DNA of 64,000 bases from Providencia rettgeri. GTDB lineage: Bacteria; Pseudomonadota; Gammaproteobacteria; Enterobacterales; Enterobacteriaceae. Below the pieces are notes generated by a model. The model ran no database searches and was not told where the DNA came from. It saw only the letters and a list, made by a program, of their open reading frames with translations. Below, in pieces: positions 17,991 through 26,677 of this stretch. The stretch covers positions 1,240,001-1,304,000 of the forward strand of contig NZ_CP096258.1 in NCBI RefSeq assembly GCF_023205015.1, in the 5' to 3' direction. The translations under genes were made by a program, and so were the position numbers. Position 1 is the stretch's first letter, and every line of letters begins with the position of its first letter.

Positions 17991-18827
17991 ATGACTCATG
18001 AGGACTTATCTGTGGATTGGCTACTGTGTTTATTTGGATTCATTTCAGGAATAACAACGGCACTATTCGGCTTCGGTGGCGGTTTTATTACGGTTCCACT
18101 GTTATATGCCTTGATTACCTTAGTGTGGGGGCCACAAAGCGATGCAGGAACTGTGGCAATGCAGATTGCGGTGGCAACTTCAACCTGCGTGATGATTTTT
18201 TCATCAACGTTATCAAGTCGCGCTCATTATTTAAAAGGGAATCTCAGCTGGCCAATTATACGTCCTTTTATTATTCCAATTTCAATTGGTGGCATATTTG
18301 GGGCAATTGTTGCGCTATCCGTAGATAGTGCATTAATTCGTTGGATATTCATCGGTTATCTCATTATCACTATTCTAGATTGTTTTATACGTCCTGGTTT
18401 TATGAAAACAGGATCTATAGGTATACAAGCCTCCCGTGGTGGTATTTTTGCCGATACCCCGATTGGAGTGGTGATTGGTGCGGTGGCGGCATTTTTAGGT
18501 GTTGGTGGCAGTGTGATGACAGTTCCTTTAATGCGACGTAGAGGTGCGAGTATGATCCAAGCCGCTGCCTTTGCGAACCCATTGACATTACCAATGGCAA
18601 TCACGGGTACATTAACTTATTTTTATTTCGCCATTGATAAACACATTGACCTCGGAGCAGGCTTTCTGGGGATGATCTATATCAAAGGGGCATTAATTCT
18701 CATTGTGACATCGTGGTTAGGGATCCGTTTTGCTTCTTTATTAATGCCTTACCTGAGCGATAAACGTCATGCTCAAAGTTATCCGCTACTGTTACTCATT
18801 GTTTTGACTGTTATGTTACTGGCTTAA
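17991..18827 (+). CDS. TauE/SafE family sulfite/organic anion permease
   Basis: A 278-residue integral membrane protein of the TSUP (TauE/SafE) family. The family's two glycine-rich repeats are visible: GITTALFGFGGGFITVPLL near residue 20 and GAVAAFLGVGGSVMTVPLM near 165. The latter is followed by QAAAFANPLTLP. About eight membrane helices are expected. Substrates of the family are sulfur-containing or organic anions; the specific substrate is unknown. It stands alone upstream of glnS. Confidence 0.88.
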   Translation: MTHEDLSVDWLLCLFGFISGITTALFGFGGGFITVPLLYALITLVWGPQSDAGTVAMQIAVATSTCVMIFSSTLSSRAHYLKGNLSWPIIRPFIIPISIGGIFGAIVALSVDSALIRWIFIGYLIITILDCFIRPGFMKTGSIGIQASRGGIFADTPIGVVIGAVAAFLGVGGSVMTVPLMRRRGASMIQAAAFANPLTLPMAITGTLTYFYFAIDKHIDLGAGFLGMIYIKGALILIVTSWLGIRFASLLMPYLSDKRHAQSYPLLLLIVLTVMLLA

Positions 18828-18997
18828 AAATAGCGTATATCGGCGGGTAAAGATGGGCTTTTTGCCCTAAATTCTTCTAGGTCATCGCTTTTGCTGCACT
18901 TGGCGCAATCAAACGGTTGTTTCCTGATTGATTATGGTAGAATATATTCAGATACTACACGCTTTTAGCGCGCTTTTGGCATTGAGGAATGATGACA

Positions 18998-20665
18998 ATG
19001 AATGAGGCAGATGCTCGCCCAACAAATTTTATCCGTCAGATCATAGATGAAGATCTGGCGACTGGAAAACACACGTCAGTGCATACGCGTTTTCCACCTG
19101 AACCGAATGGCTATTTACATATTGGTCATGCTAAATCAATCTGCTTGAATTTTGGCATTGCCAAGGATTATCAGGGCCAATGTAACTTACGTTTTGATGA
19201 TACAAACCCTGTAAAAGAAGATGTCGAATACGTTAACTCAATTCAAGAAGACGTTAAATGGCTTGGTTTTGAGTGGAGCGGCGATGTTCGTTATTCCTCT
19301 GACTACTTTGATACCTTGTATCAATACGCGATCGAGCTGATCAAAAAAGGCTTAGCTTATGTTGATGAGCTCAGCCCAGACGAAATTCGCGAATATCGTG
19401 GGACACTCAAAGAGCCCGGTAAAAATAGCCCATACCGTGAGCGCCTAATTGAAGACAACTTAGCATTATTCGAAAAAATGCGTGCGGGTGGCTTCGAAGA
19501 AGGAAAAGCGTGTTTACGTGCGAAAATCGATATGGCATCCCCATTTATGGTGATGCGTGACCCAGTTTTATATCGTATTAAATTTGCGGAACATCACCAA
19601 TCTGGCAACAAATGGTGTATTTATCCAATGTATGACTTCACGCATTGTATTTCTGATGCATTAGAAGGGATTACGCATTCATTATGTACGCTAGAGTTCC
19701 AAGATAACCGTCGTTTATATGATTGGGTATTAGATAATATCACCATTGATTGCCATCCACGTCAGTACGAGTTTTCTCGTCTGAATTTGGAATACACGGT
19801 GATGTCTAAGCGTAAATTGAACCAACTAGTCACCGAAAAACATGTTAATGGTTGGGATGACCCACGTATGTTAACCATTTCGGGTTTACGTCGTCGTGGT
19901 TATACCGCAGCCTCAATTCGTGAATTTTGCCAACGTATCGGCGTGACTAAACAAGACAATAACGTTGAAATGGCCGCTTTAGAGTCTTGTATTCGTGATG
20001 ACCTGAATGAGTCAGCACCACGTGCGATGGCGGTTATCGACCCAGTTCGTGTGGTGATTGAAAACATGCCTGCTGGCGAAGAGATTTTAACAGCGCCAAA
20101 CCATCCAAATAAACCGGAGATGGGTACGCGCCAAGTACCATTTAGCAATGAAATCTATATTGACCGTGCAGACTTTCGTGAAGAAGCGAATCGCCAATAT
20201 AAGCGCTTAGTATTAGGCAAAGAAGTTCGTTTGCGTAATGCATACATTATTAAGGCAGAGCGTGTTGAAAAAGACGCTGATGGTAATATCACAACTATTT
20301 ACTGTAGTTATGATGCAGGCACACTGAATAAAGACCCGGCAGATGGCCGTAAAGTCAAAGGCGTTATTCATTGGGTTAGCGTCGCTCATGCATTACCAGC
20401 AGAAATTCGTCTGTATGACCGTTTATTTACAGTACCAAACCCTGGTGCAGAAGATGATTTCTTATCAGTTATCAACCCGGAGTCACTGGTTATTCGCCAA
20501 GGTTTTGTTGAGCCAAGCCTGAAAAATGCAGAGGCAGAAAAGGCGTATCAGTTTGAGCGTGAAGGCTATTTCTGTGCTGACAGCCGTTTAAGCAGCGAAG
20601 ATCATTTAGTGTTTAATCGTACTGTGGGGTTGCGTGATACTTGGGCTAAGCTCGAGTCTAACTAA
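18998..20665 (+). CDS. glnS: Glutaminyl-tRNA synthetase
   Basis: A class Ic synthetase of 555 residues that charges the UUG tRNA-Gln species encoded in this same window. The HIGH-like motif PNGYLHIGHAKS lies near residue 35 and the KMSKS-like VMSKRKLN near 268. I choose ATG 18998 because MNEADARPTNF aligns with the E. coli N-terminus; ATGs at 18989 and 18992 are in frame and GAGG lies at 18984-18987. A possible -10 TAGAAT is at 18938-18943. nagE and glnS are near neighbours in E. coli too. Confidence 0.97.
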   Translation: MNEADARPTNFIRQIIDEDLATGKHTSVHTRFPPEPNGYLHIGHAKSICLNFGIAKDYQGQCNLRFDDTNPVKEDVEYVNSIQEDVKWLGFEWSGDVRYSSDYFDTLYQYAIELIKKGLAYVDELSPDEIREYRGTLKEPGKNSPYRERLIEDNLALFEKMRAGGFEEGKACLRAKIDMASPFMVMRDPVLYRIKFAEHHQSGNKWCIYPMYDFTHCISDALEGITHSLCTLEFQDNRRLYDWVLDNITIDCHPRQYEFSRLNLEYTVMSKRKLNQLVTEKHVNGWDDPRMLTISGLRRRGYTAASIREFCQRIGVTKQDNNVEMAALESCIRDDLNESAPRAMAVIDPVRVVIENMPAGEEILTAPNHPNKPEMGTRQVPFSNEIYIDRADFREEANRQYKRLVLGKEVRLRNAYIIKAERVEKDADGNITTIYCSYDAGTLNKDPADGRKVKGVIHWVSVAHALPAEIRLYDRLFTVPNPGAEDDFLSVINPESLVIRQGFVEPSLKNAEAEKAYQFEREGYFCADSRLSSEDHLVFNRTVGLRDTWAKLESN

Positions 20666-20667
20666 AA

Positions 20668-20808
20668 TCCTCGTTATCCTTCGCGCTGTAGGTGTAGTAG
20701 CTTCACCCATTTGCCCTAGTCACATACTTATGTATGCTCCTAGGGTCTAGCGGTCTTGCTGCTTTCCTACAACACGAATGAGCCCCTGATAAATGAATTA
20801 TTTAGAGG
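20668..20808. repeat. ERIC-like intergenic repeat downstream of glnS
   Basis: The 32-bp central core at 20714-20745 is identical to the copy at 2760-2791. The outer parts (CCTCGTTATCCTTCGCGCTG on the left and AATTATTTAGAG on the right) are diverged ends of the same element. Confidence 0.75.
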
Positions 20809-20854
20809 GCTGTTCGAGAGCATTTGACTAGTCCTGATATAGGTTGACAACTTT

Positions 20855-21640
20855 TCAGGCATAAAACGCTCGGTGAACCTCATCGGGCGTTTTATAGTTT
20901 AATGATAAATGCGGGCGCCTTTCATTATAAATCTGGATTGATTCTTCAACCAACCTTCGTGCCTGCTCTAAATTTCTTGGTTTTACTAGAAGATACTCCA
21001 TTTTTAATATTCCATTAATTCTTTCTGCTAAGGCATTTTGATAGCAATCATAGCCATCAGTCATAGAACATTGAATATTATGATTTCTATGTATTTCTTG
21101 ATACTCCGACGAACAATACTGTAGCCCACGATCTGAATGATGGATCAGCGATGTTGTCGAACAGCGTTTTTTTAAAGCCTGAACCAGCGACTTCTTCACC
21201 GAACTTGTTTTCATATTGTCATCTAAATGATATCCCACGATTTTTCGCGAGTACGCATCCGTAATTAAACTTAAATAGGTATCACCCTCATGTGTCGATA
21301 AATAGGTAATATCCGCTACCCAGAGTTGCTCAGGCTGTGTGGGGATAAATCCTGACTTAATTAAATTTGGATGTCGATGAAAACGATGATGGCTTAAAGT
21401 TGTTCTATGATAAGCCCGCTTATTCGGCACAAGTAACCGATGTTCCTTCAATAAAGTAAATAGCCGGTCACGACCAATAATCATTTGTTTTTGCTTTAAA
21501 ATAAAATGTAACTTACGCCCTCCCAGTCTGGGATGAAAGGCGCGTTCAGACTTAACAATATCAATAATGGCCGTATCGATTTTTTGTCGTTCTTCAGTCT
21601 TATCCTGTCGCTTGTAGTAGGCTTGCCGGCTAATATTCAT
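20855..21640 (-). CDS. IS3-family transposase OrfB (DDE integrase domain)
   Basis: A 261-residue rve-type catalytic domain. The DDE residues are visible in VADITYLS (Asp), HHSDRGLQYCS (Asp) and NALAERINGILK (Glu). The frame is open upstream of this ATG to the end of orfA, where an A6 tract in GAAAAAACGG could allow -1 slippage, joining OrfA to ...VTIACRFMNISRQAYY. The functional product is therefore probably the OrfAB fusion. Confidence 0.93.
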   Translation of the reverse strand: MNISRQAYYKRQDKTEERQKIDTAIIDIVKSERAFHPRLGGRKLHFILKQKQMIIGRDRLFTLLKEHRLLVPNKRAYHRTTLSHHRFHRHPNLIKSGFIPTQPEQLWVADITYLSTHEGDTYLSLITDAYSRKIVGYHLDDNMKTSSVKKSLVQALKKRCSTTSLIHHSDRGLQYCSSEYQEIHRNHNIQCSMTDGYDCYQNALAERINGILKMEYLLVKPRNLEQARRLVEESIQIYNERRPHLSLNYKTPDEVHRAFYA

Positions 21641-21657
21641 AAAACGACAAGCTATTG

Positions 21658-22065
21658 TTACGGTGAGGTTTTTAACCGTTTTTTCTTTAATAACTCGGCC
21701 TTGCGCTTTTTTGACAAGCGAACTCCGAAGTCTCTATCCATAACTTTGACAACAGCTTCAAAGAAATCGGATTTAAGCCGAGCTTCTTCAAGTTCCCTTT
21801 CGAGTAGTTTGATGCGTTGTTCTGGGGTTTGTTGCTCAGGAGTTTGGGTCATAGCAGTACCTTTATAAAGAGTATTGGGCGTACCTTCAGACCAATCTAA
21901 TCTACCATGTTTACGAAGCCATACCAAAACGGTAGAACATCCTTGTATCCCATATTGATATTGAGCTTGTTTATAGGTGAGTTCGCCTTTTTCTACTTGG
22001 TCAACAACCTGTAATTTAAAAGCGAGGGAATAATCGCGTTGAGTTCGTTTAGTGATTGCTTTCAT
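21658..22065 (-). CDS. IS3-family transposase OrfA (HTH protein)
   Basis: A 135-residue DNA-binding protein with an IS3-type HTH (SLAFKLQVVDQVEKGELTY region) and a C-terminal leucine-zipper-like segment RIKLLERELEEARLKSDFFE. ATG 22065 is preceded by GGAGAG. The last codons AAG AAA AAA CGG form a possible -1 slippage site just before its stop. Confidence 0.92.
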   Translation of the reverse strand: MKAITKRTQRDYSLAFKLQVVDQVEKGELTYKQAQYQYGIQGCSTVLVWLRKHGRLDWSEGTPNTLYKGTAMTQTPEQQTPEQRIKLLERELEEARLKSDFFEAVVKVMDRDFGVRLSKKRKAELLKKKRLKTSP

Positions 22066-22128
22066 TACACTCTCCAATTTTAGATTGGAAAAGTGTCAAC
22101 CTTATTTAGGATGGGTCAATTAGAACAA

Positions 22129-22167
22129 AAAAAGCCGTGATATTTCTAGTTAATATCACGGCTTTTT
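22129..22167 (-). terminator. Strong terminator after the DUF5329-like gene
   Basis: A 16-bp perfect stem (AAAAAGCCGTGATATT with AATATCACGGCTTTTT) with a 7-nt loop and T tracts in both directions. It ends the minus-strand gene that follows and lies only 10 bp from the IS insertion point. Confidence 0.92.
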
Positions 22168-22183
22168 CTATGGGTAATACGAC

Positions 22184-22579
22184 TTATTGAGGTTTGTTAT
22201 CCACTTTTTCTTTTAATAATTCATGCAAATATTTATTGGCTGAGATCACATTTCCTTGTGCATCTTTGACTTGATACTCTTCACCAGTAATGGATGATTT
22301 TGAAGCAACGTTATCAATAAATTGTTCTGCAGTATTGAGGCGTTTCTCTGTTTTACGTAGTTTTAATCGCAAGTGAGACTCAGCATCGACAGCGGAATAC
22401 TCAGTGCCATTACGAGTAAAAGTAAGATCCTGCTGTTTACCAAGTGCTGCTAATAATGATTCAGTACGAATTTTTTCTTCAGGACTCAATGCAAGGGCTT
22501 GAGTGGTTACAAAAACACTTAAAAAAAGCACTAATGCAGATGAAAAACGATTTGATAGTTGGGTGGTAAGCATTTGCAC
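22184..22579 (-). CDS. DUF5329-like small exported protein
   Basis: A 131-residue protein with a signal peptide (SALVLFLSVFVTTQALA). The mature part begins LSPEEKIRTESLLAAL and contains a charged helical segment RLKLRKTEKRLNTAEQFID and a YLHELLKEK tail. This resembles the DUF5329 family of uncharacterised periplasmic proteins. GTG 22579 has GGAGAG six bases upstream; ATG at 22573 two codons later is the alternative. It is monocistronic, ended by a strong terminator. Confidence 0.7.
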   Translation of the reverse strand: MQMLTTQLSNRFSSALVLFLSVFVTTQALALSPEEKIRTESLLAALGKQQDLTFTRNGTEYSAVDAESHLRLKLRKTEKRLNTAEQFIDNVASKSSITGEEYQVKDAQGNVISANKYLHELLKEKVDNKPQ

Positions 22580-22676
22580 GAATTTCTCTCCATAGAAATA
22601 AAGGTGAAGAAATTATAAGCAGACTTTTAATTTAAACTATCGGTAAGATTCTTAGAATTCAATTCTTAATAGTCGA

Positions 22677-23363
22677 TTAAGGCATAAAGCGATAACCAAT
22701 CCCTGTTTCGGTTAATAGGTGAATTGGGCGTGCTGGGTCATTCTCCAACTTTTGCCGTAGATGGCCCATGTAGATGCGTAAGTAATGATTATGTTCCACA
22801 TAATTAGGCCCCCACACTTGTAGTAATAAATGCCGTTGAGTCAATACTTTGCCACTATTAGCCACCAGTTCACTGAGTAAACGGAACTCAATCGGGGTAA
22901 GGTGGAGCTCTTCACCTTGCTTGGTAACAATTCGATTAATAAAATCGATAGTGATATCCCCAAACTGGCATTTTGAGTTTTCTTGAGTTACTTTGCCAAA
23001 ACGCCGTAAAGCGACTCTAACACGAGCCAGTAATTCACTAATACCAAAGGGTTTTGTCAGGTAATCATCAGCGCCGGCATCCAATGCAGCCACCTTTTGC
23101 GACTCCTCTTCGCGAGCGGATAAAATAATGATAGGGATACTGCTCCACTGGCGTAGTTCACGAATTAAATTGAGTCCATCGCCATCAGGTAAGCCAAGGT
23201 CTAAAATCAATAAATCAGGTTGTCGCGTACCGGACTCAATGAGGCCGCGTTGATAGTTTTCCGCCTCAAAGACTTTCCAGCCTTCACCTTCCAGCGCCAA
23301 GCGAACAAAGCGACGAATTTCTTTTTCATCTTCAACAACTAGAATTTGATGGCTAGTGCTCAC
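22677..23363 (-). CDS. kdpE: KdpE response regulator
   Basis: A 228-residue OmpR-type regulator activating kdpFABC. The receiver domain has the phosphoacceptor Asp55 in LLILDLGLPDGDG and Lys in YLTKPFG. The C-terminal winged helix contains LTPIEFRLLSELVANSGKVL and ends GIGYRFMP. It is the last gene of kdpFABCDE. A conserved KdpE box is present upstream of kdpF. Confidence 0.97.
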   Translation of the reverse strand: MSTSHQILVVEDEKEIRRFVRLALEGEGWKVFEAENYQRGLIESGTRQPDLLILDLGLPDGDGLNLIRELRQWSSIPIIILSAREEESQKVAALDAGADDYLTKPFGISELLARVRVALRRFGKVTQENSKCQFGDITIDFINRIVTKQGEELHLTPIEFRLLSELVANSGKVLTQRHLLLQVWGPNYVEHNHYLRIYMGHLRQKLENDPARPIHLLTETGIGYRFMP

Positions 23364-23377
23364 AATATGCTAATCCT

Positions 23378-26068
23378 TTATGTTTCTACTTCGATATCAG
23401 GTAGTTGCTTTAGAGGTAAGACAAAGTGGAAACTGGCTCCACCTTTATTATTATTCTGCGCCCAAATTTCCCCTTCATGTAATTGAATTATAGCACGGCA
23501 AATAGCGAGCCCTAAGCCAACCCCTGGGATCGCTGACTCTTTTTGCGCCCGAGAAAATTTGTCGAAAATATTTTTTTCTTGCCCATTTGGGATCCCATTG
23601 CTGGCATCCCATATTTCAATATGAATTTTTTGCCCTTCAACGGCAGCTCGAATACCAATCGGGGTATCGTTATGGCTGTATTTTACGGCATTTTCTAATA
23701 GATTGATTAGAACCCGTTCAATCAAATTAGCATCGCAATAAAGTAATAAATCGGCTGGAATATCAATTTCTAAAGGGTGACTGTGTAAGGTGTAATCTAA
23801 GGTTCTAACGGCACTACTGGTAATTTCTTGTAGTGATTCCCATGCTAAATTGGGTTGAATACTACCCGATTGCAAGCGAGCCATATCCAATAAATTATTC
23901 ACTAAACGCGAAGTGCTAAGTACTTGTTGGCGCATTTGGTTGACTTGCTCTGTTAATGGCGAGTTTTCCGCCGATAAATTCAACATTAAAATTTCGGTTT
24001 GACCGAATAAAACGGTGAGCGGTGTTTTTAGGTCATGAGAAAGTGCAGCAAGTAACGAGTTTCTCAGTTGTTCACGTTCAATATCTAATTTGGCAGACTC
24101 AGCTTGTTTGGTCAGCTGTAGACGAGCAAGAGCACTCGCAATCAGCCCCGTAAAGGTTTGCAGCATACGCTGTTGCTCAGGGATCAATAATTGGCGCATA
24201 TTTTTTGGCTCAATCGCAAGAACAGCAAGGGTTTGATCTGCCGTGGTGATCGGTTGTAATTGATAAGGAACACTTGGCAAAGTATCCGTACCAGCACCAG
24301 CAGGTTGGCGCTTATCAAAACTCCACTTAGCAATGGCTTTATCAATTTGCATTGCAGTATAGCCATCACATTGCAACGGTGTTAATTGGCCATCCTCATC
24401 AGGTAATAATAAGCAACTTTTGGCTTGGAAGGCATTATTGAGAAAATGGTACCCTGTTTTTCCAATATCATCTGTGGTAATGGCTTGGCCTAATTCTTTT
24501 GTCATTTCATATAAATGACGTGTCCGTTGTTCTCGATACCGAGCGATACGTGCTTGGTATCGCATACCCGCAGTTAAATTCCCCACAACAACCCCAACAA
24601 TTAGCATCACCGTAAAAGTGACTAAATATTGCATGTCCATGATCGCAAGGGAAAAATGAGGTTGAACAAAGAACAGGTCAAAACTGATCACGTTGACCAG
24701 CGCGGCAAAGACAGAGGGCCGTCGACCATAAAATAATGCAATTAACACGACACCTAATAGATAGAGTGTCACGAGGTTGGCTTTATCGAGGGCCAATAAA
24801 AAGGTACGTGAAAATAAAGTGATAGCGGCGCACATCACAATAGCCATTAAATAGCCATTCATATCCGATCGCCATTTTTCAGAGAATGGTTTTCTTTCCG
24901 GCTCTTTATCCCACTCACTTTGCTCTTCAAGTGCGACGATCACTAAATCTAGATCAGGGCCGAGCTTACCAAGACGATCGGCAAACCCGGGACGTAAATT
25001 GAGCTTAAACCATTTGTTTGCTTTATTACGCCGACCAATTAATATTTTCCCTAAATTATGTTCTCGTGCATAACGTAATATGGCTTTTTCTTCTGAAGGA
25101 TCGGATAACGTGGCCGTTTCTGCCCCTAAGTCTTGAGCAAGGCGTAACGCTTTTAAGATAGCTCTGCGCTGGGTTTCAGGTAGCTGATGAAGTGAAGGGG
25201 TTTCAACATAAACAGCATGCCAGACACTGCCAAATTTTGCGGCAAGTCGCGCGGCTGTACGGACTAATTTTTCATTTCCCGTATTATGGCCAATGCATAG
25301 CAAGAGTCCATCGCGAGTGTGCCAAACAGGTGCTTGGCCTTTACCGTCGCGAAATTCACGCATCTGGTCATCAACCCGGTCGGCAGTACGGCGAAGAGCG
25401 AGTTCACGAAGTGCAATTAAATTTCCTTTACGGAAAAAATGTTCAATGGCGCGTTCGGCTTGTCCTGGGATATAAACTTTGCCTTCTTTAAGGCGCTGTC
25501 GTAGGTCGTCAGGAGGAAGGTCGACTAATACCACCTCGTCTGCAGCATCAAAAATATGATCTGGAACCGTTTCACGTACACGAATACCTGTAATGCTTCC
25601 CACAATATCATTCAGGCTTTCAATATGTTGAACGTTGATGGTTGTCAACACATCAATACCAGCATCTAATAATTCTTCGACATCTTGCCAGCGTTTAGGG
25701 TGACGGCTGCCATTAGGGTTACTAAATGCTAACTCATCCATTAAAATTATGGCTGGATGCCTAGCAATTGCGGCGTCAATATCGAAGCTGTTTAGACGAC
25801 GACCGTGATGAATAATACGTCTGGGGGGCAATAGTGAAAGGCCGTCAAGTAGCGCGGCCGTTTCTTCTCTTTCATGGGTTTCTACTACGCCAATCAGCAC
25901 ATCTAGCCCTTGCGCTCTGAGTCTTTGTGCTTCTTGGAGCATGGCATATGTTTTTCCAACACCCGCACAGGCCCCGAAAAAAATCTTTAATTTGCCACGT
26001 CCAATTTCATTGGCTTTGACCAAGAGTTCATCGGGGTTAGGGCGGATAGGTTCCTGATTGTTCATCAT
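23378..26068 (-). CDS. kdpD: KdpD sensor histidine kinase
   Basis: An 896-residue membrane kinase sensing K+ limitation or osmotic stress. The N-terminal KdpD domain holds Walker A GACAGVGKTYAM near residue 35, followed by a USP-like domain. Four closely spaced membrane helices (about 400-500) precede a GAF-like region. The dimerisation domain has the phosphorylated His in ALSHDLKTPLT near residue 675, and the HATPase domain contains GVGLGLAICRAI. It lies 5 bp after kdpC and 14 bp before kdpE. Confidence 0.97.
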   Translation of the reverse strand: MMNNQEPIRPNPDELLVKANEIGRGKLKIFFGACAGVGKTYAMLQEAQRLRAQGLDVLIGVVETHEREETAALLDGLSLLPPRRIIHHGRRLNSFDIDAAIARHPAIILMDELAFSNPNGSRHPKRWQDVEELLDAGIDVLTTINVQHIESLNDIVGSITGIRVRETVPDHIFDAADEVVLVDLPPDDLRQRLKEGKVYIPGQAERAIEHFFRKGNLIALRELALRRTADRVDDQMREFRDGKGQAPVWHTRDGLLLCIGHNTGNEKLVRTAARLAAKFGSVWHAVYVETPSLHQLPETQRRAILKALRLAQDLGAETATLSDPSEEKAILRYAREHNLGKILIGRRNKANKWFKLNLRPGFADRLGKLGPDLDLVIVALEEQSEWDKEPERKPFSEKWRSDMNGYLMAIVMCAAITLFSRTFLLALDKANLVTLYLLGVVLIALFYGRRPSVFAALVNVISFDLFFVQPHFSLAIMDMQYLVTFTVMLIVGVVVGNLTAGMRYQARIARYREQRTRHLYEMTKELGQAITTDDIGKTGYHFLNNAFQAKSCLLLPDEDGQLTPLQCDGYTAMQIDKAIAKWSFDKRQPAGAGTDTLPSVPYQLQPITTADQTLAVLAIEPKNMRQLLIPEQQRMLQTFTGLIASALARLQLTKQAESAKLDIEREQLRNSLLAALSHDLKTPLTVLFGQTEILMLNLSAENSPLTEQVNQMRQQVLSTSRLVNNLLDMARLQSGSIQPNLAWESLQEITSSAVRTLDYTLHSHPLEIDIPADLLLYCDANLIERVLINLLENAVKYSHNDTPIGIRAAVEGQKIHIEIWDASNGIPNGQEKNIFDKFSRAQKESAIPGVGLGLAICRAIIQLHEGEIWAQNNNKGGASFHFVLPLKQLPDIEVET

Positions 26069-26073
26069 AGCCC

Positions 26074-26667
26074 CTAGTGAGTTTGACTATTTATTTGTTG
26101 TTGATATTCATCAAGTGCTAAGTTCAGTTTTAGCACATTAATGACGGGTTCGCCTAAAAAGGATAACAATGTCTGTTCAGTATGCGTTTCTATCAATAAT
26201 TTTACCGCATCCAATGGAATTTGCCTGCTTTTTGCAATGCGTGGCGTTTGGTACAACGCGGCATCAACGGAAATATTGGGGTCTAAGCCACTGGCAGACG
26301 ATGTGAGTAAATCGGCTGGAATGGCATGACTGGCATCGGGATTTTCTGCGCGCAGTTGTTCACTGCGTTCAGTCATAACTTGTTGTAATAATGGGTTGCT
26401 GACCGCTAAATTACTTCCACCAGAAGCTAATGTATTGTAGGGGCTATCAATAGTTGAGGAGGGGCGACCGTGAAAATAGCGGGCGTCATCCACATTTTGC
26501 CCGATCAAGGCTGAGCCAACAATGCGTTCATCTTGAGTGAGCAAAGAGCCGTTAGCTTGCCATGGAAAGAAAACATGGGCGAGGCCGGTTACCATTAATG
26601 GGTAGGCTATACCAGTAAAAAGCGTGAGTATTAATAGCATAATAATCGATGAACGGATCATATTCAT
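26074..26667 (-). CDS. kdpC: KdpC, potassium-transporting ATPase subunit C
   Basis: A 197-residue single-span subunit. The N-terminal helix MIRSSIIMLLILTLFTGIAY is followed by a periplasmic domain with the family motif FHGRPSSTIDSPYN and the conserved GSNLAVSNP and SASGLDPNIS segments. I start it at ATG 26667, with AAGGA seven bases upstream and 10 bp after the kdpB stop; the frame is open farther upstream but overlaps kdpB. Confidence 0.95.
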   Translation of the reverse strand: MNMIRSSIIMLLILTLFTGIAYPLMVTGLAHVFFPWQANGSLLTQDERIVGSALIGQNVDDARYFHGRPSSTIDSPYNTLASGGSNLAVSNPLLQQVMTERSEQLRAENPDASHAIPADLLTSSASGLDPNISVDAALYQTPRIAKSRQIPLDAVKLLIETHTEQTLLSFLGEPVINVLKLNLALDEYQQQINSQTH

Positions 26668-26677
26668 AATCAATTCC

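Larger units (their letters stand above)
20825..22118 (-). mobile_element. Complete IS3-family insertion sequence
   Basis: A 1294-bp element with imperfect terminal inverted repeats: the left end reads TGACTAGTCCTGATATAGG and the right end, read inward, TGACCCATCCTAAATAAGG. Both continue into TTGACA-like sequence. A 3-bp direct repeat ATT flanks it (20822-20824 and 22119-22121), as expected of IS3-type transposition. It encodes OrfA and OrfB on the minus strand with a -1 frame relation. It sits between the ERIC-like repeat after glnS and the terminator of the DUF5329-like gene, and appears intact. Confidence 0.92.

Noticed and set aside
17991..18541. Alternative frames with aromatic-rich peptides inside the TauE/SafE gene
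   Set aside because: They are out-of-frame readings of the permease gene; the 278-codon frame has clear family motifs.
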